Of a stretch of 37,568 bases of DNA, positions 17,671 to 25,842 are shown in pieces. This stretch comes from Saprospiraceae bacterium (lineage in GTDB: Bacteria > Bacteroidota > Bacteroidia > Chitinophagales > Saprospiraceae), in assembly GCA_020627825.1 (NCBI GenBank), contig JAHDGD010000028.1:1-37568 (forward strand), written 5' to 3'. The translations under genes were made by a program, and so were the position numbers. Within the stretch, counting starts at the first letter, position 1. Each line of letters begins with the position of its first letter. The notes under the pieces are model-generated. The model was given only the letters and a program-made list of their open reading frames with translations. It was not told where the DNA came from and made no database searches.

Positions 17671-19335
17671 TTGTGGAAATTTTTACAAAAAAAATCAAAG
17701 GTTTTGAATAAAGGATTAAAATTTTTAATCGTCCTTGCTTTACAACTTACAATGATCACTTCAGCTTCTGCTCAATCCGCAGGAGGTTCTACCAATGGAT
17801 TTGTTATAGGTCTTATTGTACTAGGTGTCTTGTTACTAGTATGGGCAATTATTGCAATTACAGATAATTTACTCCAGATCGAAGCTGGAAAAGCTGGTAT
17901 TGATACCGAAAAGAATAACATGGGACTTTTTCCAAGTGTTAAAAGTGTTTTTTCTAAAAATACACCGGCTTTCGCCCAAAATGACCACTTTGTTCGTTTG
18001 AACAAAGGGTATAATCTTCGACTTGAAGGAGAGGCAGAAAAAGTGGATGAGGGAAATGCACATGTTACTCGATTCGCTGTAAGTCCTTATGATTTCCGTG
18101 GAATTTCTCCAATTCCCAAGGTAGTTGTAGAAGTAGGGGATGAAGTAAAAGCTGGAGATGTTTTATTTTTTGATAAAAAGAACCCTGATGTCAAATATAC
18201 AGCACCAGTCTCTGGAGAAATTGTTGATATAACGAGAGGGGCAAAGAGATCGATATCCAATGTTGTAGTCTTAGCTGATAAGGAGCAGCAATATGCACAA
18301 TTTGACGTACCATCATTAGATGCTTCAAGAGAAGAATTAGTCGATTTCTTGCAAGCTTCAGGTGCTTGGTCCTTATTAAATCAACGACCTTTCGATATTA
18401 TCCCTTCTGCTACAGCAATTCCAAGAAATATATTTATTTCAACTTTTGATACAGCTCCTTTAGCTCCATCTACACATATTCTTTTAGATGGAAATGAAGA
18501 GGCTTTCGCAAAAGGTGTTGAAGTGTTGTCAAAACTAACTTCTGGTAAAGTACATTTAGGTTTGGACGGCAAGTCCACTCCTTCTGCTGCACTTTCTGGG
18601 ATTAACAATGCTGAGATTCATTATTTCTCAGGACCACATCCAGCTGGAAATGTAGGGATACAAATTCACCACATTGATCCTATCAAGCTATGTGACGATG
18701 TAGTATGGACTGTAGATTTTCAAGATGCTATCATTTTAGGTAGACTATTTAAAGATGGTGTTTACAATACAAGTAAAGTTGTTGCTGTTACTGGTGCAGA
18801 ATTAAATGAACCAAAATATGTAAAAACCTACACTGGAGCTAATATTGGAGAATTGGTTAAGGACAACTTAGCAAATGATCACATTAGACTAATCTCCGGA
18901 GACGTCTACTCTGGAGATAAAAAGTCTGAAGACGATTTCTTAGGCTTTAGAGATAATCAAATCACTGTTGTGGAAGAAGGGGACAATTATGAAATGTTCG
19001 GATGGTTACTTCCAATTTCTCCTAGACCATCAATTTCGAACACTTTCCCTAATTTCTTATATCCAAACTTTAAATTTAGAGCGGATACGAATACACATGG
19101 TGAAAAAAGAGCCTTTGTAGTTACTGGACAATATGAGAAGGTATTGCCTATGGATATTTATCCACAAGCACTAATGAAGTCTATTTTGACACAAGATATG
19201 GAACGAATGGAGGGGTTAGGTATTGCAGAATTATCTGAAGAGGATATTGCAATATGTGAATTTGTATGTACATCCAAAACTCCAATGCAACAGATATTGC
19301 GTGATGGATTGGATATGATGCGAGAACAACTTTAA
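17671..19335 (+). CDS. nqrA: Na+-translocating NADH:quinone reductase subunit A with N-terminal membrane-anchor extension
   Basis: A 554-aa reading; standard NqrA is about 450 aa. Homology to NqrA begins near residue 106 (FVRLNKGYNLRLEGEAEK) and runs to the C-terminus (TSKTPMQQILRDGLDMMREQL, split). The extra N-terminus holds a signal-peptide-like stretch (NKGLKFLIVLALQLTMI...SASAQ, to about 35) and a hydrophobic segment at about 44-64 (FVIGLIVLGVLLLVWAIIAI). After cleavage this gives N-out/C-in, keeping the NqrA body cytosolic but tethered. The start is uncertain: the frame has no ATG before residue 28, only TTG at 17671 or TTG at 17704. An ATG at 17655 with a better context is out of frame by one base across a run of eight A (17687-17694). 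First gene of nqrABCDEF. Confidence 0.9.
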   Translation: MWKFLQKKSKVLNKGLKFLIVLALQLTMITSASAQSAGGSTNGFVIGLIVLGVLLLVWAIIAITDNLLQIEAGKAGIDTEKNNMGLFPSVKSVFSKNTPAFAQNDHFVRLNKGYNLRLEGEAEKVDEGNAHVTRFAVSPYDFRGISPIPKVVVEVGDEVKAGDVLFFDKKNPDVKYTAPVSGEIVDITRGAKRSISNVVVLADKEQQYAQFDVPSLDASREELVDFLQASGAWSLLNQRPFDIIPSATAIPRNIFISTFDTAPLAPSTHILLDGNEEAFAKGVEVLSKLTSGKVHLGLDGKSTPSAALSGINNAEIHYFSGPHPAGNVGIQIHHIDPIKLCDDVVWTVDFQDAIILGRLFKDGVYNTSKVVAVTGAELNEPKYVKTYTGANIGELVKDNLANDHIRLISGDVYSGDKKSEDDFLGFRDNQITVVEEGDNYEMFGWLLPISPRPSISNTFPNFLYPNFKFRADTNTHGEKRAFVVTGQYEKVLPMDIYPQALMKSILTQDMERMEGLGIAELSEEDIAICEFVCTSKTPMQQILRDGLDMMREQL

Positions 19336-19359
19336 TAAAACAAGATATCAATTATATAA

Positions 19360-20610
19360 ATGGGATTACTTGACGTTTTTAAGAAAATAGAACCAGATAA
19401 AAAGAAAAGTCCGGTTCTACATACTTTCTACGATGCCGTATTCACTTTTGCTTTTTCACCAGATGAGGTAACTACAGGTAAAGGTGTCCATGTGAGAGAT
19501 GGAATGGACCTAAAAAGAACCATGATTCATGTGGTTTTACCTTTAGGAATATTAGTATTACTAGGAGCCTATAATATAGGTCATCAACATTTTCTTGCAC
19601 AAGGTGCTTATGGAGGTGTTTTAGAAGGTTTTGGTTTGAAATTCTTATATGGATTTATCAAGTTATTGCCTTTAATTATTGTCGCAAATGTAGTAGGTCT
19701 AGGTATAGAAATTATTACTGCGGCACGAAAAGGACATGCTGTTGAAGAAGGGTTTATCGTTTCGGGTGCTCTTATTCCTTTAATCATGCCGCCAGATCTT
19801 CCGCTTTGGATTTTAGCAGTCTCTGTTGCATTCGCTGTAATCATTGGAAAAGAAGCATTTGGAGGAACAGGTATGAACATATGGAATATAGCTTTGCTCT
19901 CAAGAGTATTTGTATTCTTTGCATATCCTACAACGATCGCTGGAGATAATGTATGGGTTGCAGGGTATGAAAAGTTAGCTCCAGGTGAATCAACTGATTA
20001 TGGCTTCTTTATCAACAAAATTGTTAACCCTGTACTTGATTTATTTGGATCCGCCAAGTTTGAAGCCGCCACCATAATTGATGGGTTTAGTGGAGCTACT
20101 CCGCTCAGCATTGCAGCTAAAGAAGGTTGGGATGCAGTATTGATGCAATATAGTGAAGCTCAAATGTTTTGGGGACTTATACCAGGATCAAATGGTGAAA
20201 TGTTCAAGCCACTAATCATCTTAGGTGCTATATTCCTTATCATTACAGGAATTGCTTCTTGGAGAATTATGTTGAGTATGATTATTGGTGCAGCAGTTAC
20301 AGCAATGCTATTAAATGCATGGGGTGCTTCACCTATGATGGATGTTCCATGGTTTTTCCAATTTTATATGGGATCTTTCTTATTTGCAATGGCTTTTATG
20401 GCAACAGATCCTGTTACAGCTTCCAGTACTAATACTGGTAAATGGATATATGGTATCATTATAGGATCAGTAGGTATGATTATACGAGCTATCAATCCAG
20501 CTTATCCTGAAGGATGGATGCTATCTATATTATTCGCTAATACGTTTGCTGCAACCATAGATCACTATGTTGTTCAAGCGAACATCACTAAAAGATTAAA
20601 ACGTGCATAA
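19360..20610 (+). CDS. nqrB: Na+-NQR subunit B
   Basis: A 416-aa multi-pass membrane subunit of normal length. The covalent-FMN motif SGAT is at 244-247 (GFSGATPLS), with T247 as the phosphoester-linked threonine by family analogy. NqrB carries FMN and riboflavin and forms part of the Na+ and quinone path. It starts 24 bp after nqrA with an A-rich leader and no Shine-Dalgarno site. The FMN is attached by ApbE in known systems; no apbE is present in this window. Confidence 0.97.
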   Translation: MGLLDVFKKIEPDKKKSPVLHTFYDAVFTFAFSPDEVTTGKGVHVRDGMDLKRTMIHVVLPLGILVLLGAYNIGHQHFLAQGAYGGVLEGFGLKFLYGFIKLLPLIIVANVVGLGIEIITAARKGHAVEEGFIVSGALIPLIMPPDLPLWILAVSVAFAVIIGKEAFGGTGMNIWNIALLSRVFVFFAYPTTIAGDNVWVAGYEKLAPGESTDYGFFINKIVNPVLDLFGSAKFEAATIIDGFSGATPLSIAAKEGWDAVLMQYSEAQMFWGLIPGSNGEMFKPLIILGAIFLIITGIASWRIMLSMIIGAAVTAMLLNAWGASPMMDVPWFFQFYMGSFLFAMAFMATDPVTASSTNTGKWIYGIIIGSVGMIIRAINPAYPEGWMLSILFANTFAATIDHYVVQANITKRLKRA

Positions 20611-21349
20611 TAATACATTAAAAGTTCTTTTATTCGTCGTTGCGATGACCACAGTAGTGGCACTTACACTAGCAGGAATCGATTATTCGACGAAATCAAT
20701 GGTAAAAAACAACGAAGAGGTGTATAATAAACGTGCAACTCTATCCGCTGTAAAATCTAAGCTAGGTAAAAATTTAGATGATATTTCTAATGAAGAAATT
20801 CTTTCTATTTTCGATAACCAAGTAAAGCAAATTGTAGTAAATGGGACCGGTGAGGTACTTGATACATCTGCAGTTTCAGCATTGGGATATGGTGGAAATA
20901 CTGCGGAGGCAATTGATATGGCTAAAGAAAAGAAAAAGCCGGTAGCCGATAGAGTTTGGCCCTTATATGAGTTCACTTCTGAATCTAATGAGAAATTCTA
21001 CATATTGGCCATGAGAGGAAATGGTTTATGGGATGAGATTTGGGGATACATTGCTTTAGAAGATGATTTACAAACCATTGCTGGTGCTGCTTTTGATCAT
21101 AAAGCTGAAACACCTGGGCTTGGTGCTGAAATAAAAGATAGTAAAGCATTTCAGGAACAATTTATAGGAACATCCATTGTAAACGCTGATGGACAATATA
21201 ATGGTATTCTTGTTCGTAAAGGAGGGGCTCAAGACAAGAAATATGAAGTTGATGGGTTAACTGGTGCTACGATCACAGCTGATGGTGTTACCGCAATGAT
21301 AGATATAGGAGTTGAAGCATATGCTCCTTATTTGAAATCTCTTAAGTAG
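20603..21349 (+). CDS. nqrC: Na+-NQR subunit C
   Basis: A 248-aa subunit with one N-terminal membrane segment (about 8-26) and a periplasmic FMN domain. The covalent-FMN motif is TGAT at 220-223 (DGLTGATITADG), with T223 as the FMN-carrying residue by analogy. The start is GTG at 20603, overlapping the nqrB stop by 8 bp, which suggests coupled translation. KAETPGLGAEI is the conserved flavin-domain segment before it. Confidence 0.96.
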   Translation: MHNNTLKVLLFVVAMTTVVALTLAGIDYSTKSMVKNNEEVYNKRATLSAVKSKLGKNLDDISNEEILSIFDNQVKQIVVNGTGEVLDTSAVSALGYGGNTAEAIDMAKEKKKPVADRVWPLYEFTSESNEKFYILAMRGNGLWDEIWGYIALEDDLQTIAGAAFDHKAETPGLGAEIKDSKAFQEQFIGTSIVNADGQYNGILVRKGGAQDKKYEVDGLTGATITADGVTAMIDIGVEAYAPYLKSLK

Positions 21350-21382
21350 AAATTAGTAGTCTAAGAATAAAAAGAAATTAAA

Positions 21383-22081
21383 ATGGCAGAAACAACTGCA
21401 GTTGCTCAAAAAGAAGCAGCATTTAGTTTTGGTAAAAAAGAAAGGAAACTTTTAACGGATCCGTTAAATGACAATAATCCTATTACTGTTCAAGTTCTAG
21501 GTATCTGTTCAGCTTTAGCGGTAACAACATTGTTCAATAAAGCATTGGTTATGTCTATAGCCGTTGTTTTTGTTTGTGCATTCTCCAGTTTGATTACCTC
21601 CATGTTACGAACTTCTATTCCCAAGCAAGTTCGTATGATCGTTCAACTTGTGATCATCGCTTTTCTTGTGACTGTAGTAGAAATGGTGCTTAAAGCTTTT
21701 GCTTATCCTATGTATAAAGACCTATCTGTATTTATTGGTTTGATTATTACGAATTGTATTGTAATGGGAAGACTAGAAGCCTTTGCTATGGCAAATGCGC
21801 CTTGGAAATCATTTCTTGATGGTGTAGGAAATGGCGTAGGATACGGTATTATTCTTCTGATTGTAGCTGCTATAAGAGAAATCTTCGGTAAAGGATCAAT
21901 TGGTGGTTTTAAAATCATAGGTAATACAGAAGAGTTTTTAATCAATACTGAAACTAGTACAATCTTTGGTTGGTACGAACCAAACAACTTGATGGTATTA
22001 TTCCCCTCTGCTATGTTTGTTATCGGTGGCCTCATATGGGCGCACAGAGCATGGAATAAGAAATTAGTAGATATTTCGTAA
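21383..22081 (+). CDS. nqrD: Na+-NQR subunit D
   Basis: A 232-aa integral membrane subunit with six predicted helices. NqrD and NqrE are inverted-topology paralogues that hold a buried iron centre between them. Family stretches seen include NNPITVQVLGICSALAVTT, ITNCIVMGRLEAFAMANAP and IGNGVGYG-like DGVGNGVGYGIILL. A charged N-terminal tail of about 30 residues precedes the first conserved block. The leader is A-rich (AAAAAGAAATTAAAATGG), similar to that of nqrE. Confidence 0.97.
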   Translation: MAETTAVAQKEAAFSFGKKERKLLTDPLNDNNPITVQVLGICSALAVTTLFNKALVMSIAVVFVCAFSSLITSMLRTSIPKQVRMIVQLVIIAFLVTVVEMVLKAFAYPMYKDLSVFIGLIITNCIVMGRLEAFAMANAPWKSFLDGVGNGVGYGIILLIVAAIREIFGKGSIGGFKIIGNTEEFLINTETSTIFGWYEPNNLMVLFPSAMFVIGGLIWAHRAWNKKLVDIS

Positions 22082-22117
22082 CATACACATTCAATTAAAA
22101 AGAAAATTAAATAGAAA

Positions 22118-22720
22118 ATGGCTGATTTAGCAAATATATTTATAAAGTCTGCATTCATAGAAAATTTGGCTTTGTCATACTTCTTGGGAATGTGTTCATT
22201 TCTTGCCGTATCAAAAAGTGTGAAAACTGCATTTGGACTTGGACTTGCAGTAATCTTCGTACTTGGAATCACAATGCCAATCAATTGGTGTATCAATACT
22301 TACCTATTGAGTGAAACTGGTATTTTAGGACAAGATTTTACCTTCTTGCGATTGATTTTATTCATTGCAGTAATTGCATCAATGGTACAATTGGTTGAAA
22401 TGGTAGTAGAGAAATTTTCTCCATCATTATATAATGCATTAGGAATTTTTCTTCCGCTTATCACAGTAAACTGTGCTATTTTAGGTGGATCCTTATTTAT
22501 GGTATCAAAAGAATATAATTTCGCCGAATCTGTATCTTTCGGACTTGGTGGTGGTTTTGGCTGGTTTGTAGCGATTGTAGCCATTGCTGCAATAAGAGAG
22601 AAAATAAAATACTCAGCTGTACCTCCTGCACTAAGAGGTCTTGGTATGGCTTTTATGCTAACTGGACTGATGGGACTCGCTTTTATGGGTCTTATGGGAA
22701 TCGATCTTGCATCATTTTAA
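22118..22720 (+). CDS. nqrE: Na+-NQR subunit E
   Basis: A 200-aa integral membrane subunit of normal length with six helices. Characteristic segments are [39 protein letters not shown] and [22 protein letters not shown] (split). The conserved cysteines (C29 region and C in VNCAI) correspond to the iron ligands shared with NqrD. It is followed 12 bp later by nqrF. Confidence 0.97.
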   Translation: MADLANIFIKSAFIENLALSYFLGMCSFLAVSKSVKTAFGLGLAVIFVLGITMPINWCINTYLLSETGILGQDFTFLRLILFIAVIASMVQLVEMVVEKFSPSLYNALGIFLPLITVNCAILGGSLFMVSKEYNFAESVSFGLGGGFGWFVAIVAIAAIREKIKYSAVPPALRGLGMAFMLTGLMGLAFMGLMGIDLASF

Positions 22721-22732
22721 ATTAATTAGTAG

Positions 22733-24064
22733 ATGATTTATTCAATATTATATCTAAACGCATTACTATCTATAGGTGGAGCAATTTTGCTTTTTACAGT
22801 ATTGATTGTTTTACTATCCTTAATGCTTATTTTCGCGAGACAAAAATTAGTACCACAAGGAAATGTAAAAATTATAGTGAACGGTGATACTGAAAATCCT
22901 ATGGTTGTTCAGCCAGGATCTACTTTATTGTCAGCACTTTCTGAAAAAGACGTTTTTCTTCCATCTGCATGTGGAGGTGGTGGAACTTGCGCTATGTGTG
23001 AATGTCATGTCGACAAAGGAGGTGGAGAAACACTACCTACTGAATTGAATCACATGACAAAGAAAGAAGCTTCTGAAGGTTTGCGTCTTGCATGTCAAGT
23101 GAAAGTAAGAGAAGATATGGAAATCAGAATTCCAGAAGAGATCTTCGGTATTAAGAAATGGGAATGTGAAGTTATTTCAAATTACAACGTAGCGACATTC
23201 ATCAAGGAATTTGTTGTGAAATTACCTGAAGGTGAGACCCTCGACTTCCAAGCTGGTGGGTATATTCAAATTGATGTGCCACCTATTACAGTAGACTATA
23301 AAGATATTGATATCACGGCACACCCTAAGTATCATGATTCTCCGGATAAATTCCAACAAGACTGGGATAAATTTAATTTGTGGCCATTGAAAATGGTAAA
23401 TGACGAAGAGATTTTTAGAGCTTATTCAATGTCCAATCACCCTGCTGAAGGAAATATTGTTTCATTGACCGTTCGTATCGCTTCACCTCCTTGGGATAGA
23501 GCGAAAAATGATTGGATGGATGTTAATCCAGGAATATGTTCTTCGTATATTTTTAGCTTGAAACCTGGTGACAAAGTAACAGTTTCAGGTCCATATGGTG
23601 AATTTTTCATCAAGGAAACTCAAAACGAAATGTTATACATTGGTGGTGGTGCAGGAATGGCTCCTATGCGTTCTCATTTGTATCACTTGTTTCATACACT
23701 AAAAACAGGAAGAAAAGTTACTTTCTTTTATGGAGGTCGAACTAAAAAAGAGTTATTCTATATTGAAGAATTTAGAGAAATAGAAAAGCAATTTCCAAAT
23801 TTTAAATTTGCTATTGCTCTTGATAATCCACTAGAAGAAGATAACTGGGTTCTTAAGGAAAATTTAGATGATCCGAACGGTGATGGATTTAAAGGATATG
23901 TACACCAAGTAGTAATCGATGAATTTTTAAGTAAACACGAAGCTCCGGAAGAGCTTGAATTGTATTTCTGCGGTCCTCCTATGATGAACCAATCCGTAAT
24001 TAAAATGGCGGATGACTGGGGAATACCTGAAGAAAATGTTGCTTTCGATGATTTCGGAGGATAA
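22733..24064 (+). CDS. nqrF: Na+-NQR subunit F (NADH-oxidising, FAD, 2Fe-2S)
   Basis: A 443-aa subunit that accepts electrons from NADH. The N-terminal membrane helix is at about 10-34. The ferredoxin-type 2Fe-2S cluster ligands are C80, C86, C89 (CGGGGTCAMC) and C121 (LACQV). The FAD-binding RAYSMSN and the NADH-binding GGGAGMAPMRSHL follow, with CGPPMMNQSV near the C-terminus. All functional residues look intact. It is the last gene of the operon, 19 bp before a strong intrinsic terminator. Confidence 0.97.
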   Translation: MIYSILYLNALLSIGGAILLFTVLIVLLSLMLIFARQKLVPQGNVKIIVNGDTENPMVVQPGSTLLSALSEKDVFLPSACGGGGTCAMCECHVDKGGGETLPTELNHMTKKEASEGLRLACQVKVREDMEIRIPEEIFGIKKWECEVISNYNVATFIKEFVVKLPEGETLDFQAGGYIQIDVPPITVDYKDIDITAHPKYHDSPDKFQQDWDKFNLWPLKMVNDEEIFRAYSMSNHPAEGNIVSLTVRIASPPWDRAKNDWMDVNPGICSSYIFSLKPGDKVTVSGPYGEFFIKETQNEMLYIGGGAGMAPMRSHLYHLFHTLKTGRKVTFFYGGRTKKELFYIEEFREIEKQFPNFKFAIALDNPLEEDNWVLKENLDDPNGDGFKGYVHQVVIDEFLSKHEAPEELELYFCGPPMMNQSVIKMADDWGIPEENVAFDDFGG

Positions 24065-24083
24065 AACACTTATAACAATATGT

Positions 24084-24120
24084 AAAGGCTTTGTGTACAT
24101 GCACAAAGCCTTTTTTATTT
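24084..24120 (+). terminator. Intrinsic terminator of the nqr operon
   Basis: A perfect 12-bp stem, AAAGGCTTTGTG (24084-24095) with CACAAAGCCTTT (24102-24113), a 6-nt loop and a T-tract (TTTTTTATTTC). This is a textbook intrinsic terminator and contrasts with the T-before/A-after palindromes elsewhere. Confidence 0.93.
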
Positions 24121-24258
24121 CTTTTTACTTCACTTATTTCTTACGTTAAGGTGCTCTTAATGTATGCCATCTGCGTAACACGACATTTAAATAATTCGTA
24201 TATTTCTAAACGCACTTCTTTCAAATAAGTGAATCCTTATTTAAAGAATAATTTAAAT
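24121..24258. other. Intergenic stretch before the nested repeat
   Basis: First part of the 504-bp gap between nqrF and the lipoprotein gene. It is AT-rich, with no ORF, RNA gene or clear promoter that I can support. Confidence 0.5.
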
Positions 24259-24525
24259 AACGTGAATAATGGATAAAGAATAAAATCAGTTGACAGAGAT
24301 GCATACATATACAAGGCTGATTTTATTTCTCCTAGCAGCGCTAAGAGAAATAAAACAGAACGAAGTAGATGGATGTAGAAATGTCAATAGCTCATAAAAC
24401 CATTTAAAGGGTCATCTTTTTCCTAAAAATTCCTCGAATTAGCTTTGGCTAGTCCTTCGGAATTTATAGTCAAACCTAACCCATTAAAAGGTTTCTGATA
24501 AAATTCCTTATCCATTATTCACGTT
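24259..24525. repeat. 267-bp element of nested inverted repeats (MITE-like or structured RNA)
   Basis: The outer arms AACGTGAATAATGGATAA (24259-24276) and TTATCCATTATTCACGTT (24508-24525) are perfect 18-bp inverted repeats, with weaker pairing continuing inward to 24287/24497. Inside are a hairpin 24321-24355 (TTTTATTTCTC/GAGAAATAAAA plus TAGC/GCTA), a second arm pair at about 24397-24412 and 24479-24494 (14 of 16 pairing), and a hairpin 24427-24465 (AAATTCC/GGAATTT, TAGC/GCTA). The tetranucleotide AAAT directly flanks both ends (24255-24258, 24526-24529), as a short target duplication might. No transposase is encoded within. It could be a miniature transposable element or a folded RNA in the leader of the lipoprotein gene. 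Confidence 0.7.
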
Positions 24526-24536
24526 AAATAACTAAA

Positions 24537-24552
24537 TTTGGGTAAACCCAAA
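24537..24552. repeat. Palindrome family member 3 (GGGT/ACCC variant)
   Basis: TTTGGGTAAACCCAAA: 7-bp arms around AA. It has the same T-before/A-after layout as the GGGC/GCCC copies, with one compensated base-pair change. It lies 17 bp upstream of the lipoprotein start. Confidence 0.6.
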
Positions 24553-24568
24553 CGAAAATTTATACGAT

Positions 24569-25102
24569 ATGAAACAATTTCTTTTTCTACTTGCCTTAGT
24601 ATCTTGCTTAGCATCTTGTAGTCCTCGATTGACTCCTTTTACTGCTAACCTACGAAATGAAAATAACTGGACCGAAAAGGATCTTAAGAAAATTCAGTTC
24701 TATTTATCCGAAGAGATTGTCTTGTGGCGAGAAATCCGCGATGGCGATGCTAAAATTGATGATGGTGCAATAAAAATTCGAAATGGTCGAAAGGTTGAAG
24801 AAATACGTTTTCCCAAACGTACTCCTGGTGTTTTAATTATTGAACCAAGAACAAATAATTTTGGTATTGCATTTGAATCTGGGAATAGTAAGTACTTAAT
24901 GTTTGGTCCTACAAAAAATAGAGCAGATTTTGTTTTATTGGCAGCAGACTGGAAAAGAGATCAAGGTCGAATCTCATATGGTGATAAAATTTATTATACC
25001 TCTGATGAGAGCGCTTATGCCCGATTACTTGTTGACTTGAGAGCAGCTCAAAAATTAACAGTAAAACGTAAAACTGTTGAAGGCCGAAAAGTAAAAAGTT
25101 AG
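24569..25102 (+). CDS. Hypothetical lipoprotein
   Basis: A 177-aa protein with a lipoprotein signal peptide: MKQFLFLLALVSCLASC with the lipobox LASC, lipidated Cys at residue 17. The following residues (SPRL) do not decide inner or outer membrane. The remainder (WTEKDLKKIQFYLSEEIVLWRE ... KIYYTSDESAYARLLVDLR, split) resembles small Bacteroidota lipoproteins of unknown function; I do not recognise a named domain. The C-terminus is basic (KRKTVEGRKVKS). Its TAG stop overlaps the GTG start of the DNA glycosylase gene by one base. Confidence 0.85.
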   Translation: MKQFLFLLALVSCLASCSPRLTPFTANLRNENNWTEKDLKKIQFYLSEEIVLWREIRDGDAKIDDGAIKIRNGRKVEEIRFPKRTPGVLIIEPRTNNFGIAFESGNSKYLMFGPTKNRADFVLLAADWKRDQGRISYGDKIYYTSDESAYARLLVDLRAAQKLTVKRKTVEGRKVKS

Positions 25103-25722
25103 TGATACCTTATTCCTTTTATGTTAATCAAGATATTCTAGATATATCCAAAAAACTCTTAGGGAAAAGACTTCATTCGAAAATTGGTGGAGTTGAAACT
25201 GCAGGGATAATTGTGGAAACTGAAGCGTATCGTGGTAGCGACGATAAAGCTTGTCATGCTTATGGTGGTAATCGATCTCCAAGGTCATTATCTATGTATA
25301 AAGAAGGCGGTCATGCCTATGTCTATATATGTTATGGCATTCACCCCTTATTTAATATTGTTACAAGTAGTAAAGGTAAAGCTGAAGTTGTATTAATTCG
25401 TGCGCTACAACCTGTAAAAGGAATAGAAGAAATGAAACTGCGGAGGAATCAGCATAAAGAAATTAATTTATGTAACGGTCCAGGAAAACTGACACAGGCA
25501 CTGGGTATTACCAAGCTGCATAATGAAGCCATCTTATACAATTCAACTGCTGAAATTTGGCTAGAAGAGGGTATGAACATACCTAATGACGATATCCTTA
25601 CTGGTCCAAGAGTCGGTCTTAGTACTGCTCAAGAATGTATGAATTGGCCTTGGCGATTCCGAATCAAGGGAAATAAGTTTACTTCTAAGCCAAATACCGT
25701 ATATTATGAAGGTTATCCATGA
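25102..25722 (+). CDS. 3-methyladenine DNA glycosylase (AAG/MPG family)
   Basis: A 206-aa base-excision-repair glycosylase that removes alkylated purines. Family motifs: VETEAYRG at 38-45 (catalytic E41 and intercalating-site Y43 by alignment with human AAG), HAYVYICYGIHPLFNIVT at 71-88, VLIRALQP at 97-104, NGPGKLTQALGI at 125-136, and GPRVGLSTA. Length is normal for bacterial members. The start is GTG at 25102 in a TAGTG overlap with the lipoprotein gene; no in-frame ATG precedes the conserved region. Confidence 0.95.
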   Translation: MIPYSFYVNQDILDISKKLLGKRLHSKIGGVETAGIIVETEAYRGSDDKACHAYGGNRSPRSLSMYKEGGHAYVYICYGIHPLFNIVTSSKGKAEVVLIRALQPVKGIEEMKLRRNQHKEINLCNGPGKLTQALGITKLHNEAILYNSTAEIWLEEGMNIPNDDILTGPRVGLSTAQECMNWPWRFRIKGNKFTSKPNTVYYEGYP

Positions 25723-25784
25723 TTTTTAAATCCCATAGTTCATGAATCTTACTTTGCGACATATTGTATTTCGTTCATTAATTG

Positions 25785-25805
25785 TTTTGGGCTTTAAGCC
25801 CAAAA
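25785..25805. repeat. Palindrome family member 4 (GGGCTTTAAGCCC core)
   Basis: TTTT-GGGCTT-T-AAGCCC-AAAA: 10-bp arms around a single central T. It lies between the convergent glycosylase and TspO-like genes. No T-tract follows the stem on either strand. Confidence 0.8.
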
Positions 25806-25842
25806 TTGCTGATAAACCTAAGCTTTGTTATACCATTAAATA

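Noticed and set aside
17966-17981. CGGCTTTCGCCCAAAA in nqrA as a tenth palindrome copy
   Set aside because: One arm base is changed, so the stem falls to three pairs. It reads in a different frame from the other coding copies and could be chance.
21703-22584. Antisense ORFs across nqrD and nqrE
   Set aside because: They are shadows of strongly conserved membrane subunits; the sense genes are certain.
24299-24397. 32-codon ORF (MHTYTRLILFLLAALREIK...) inside the nested-repeat element
   Set aside because: It coincides with a 15-bp hairpin, has no recognisable start signal, and the element is better explained as a structured repeat.
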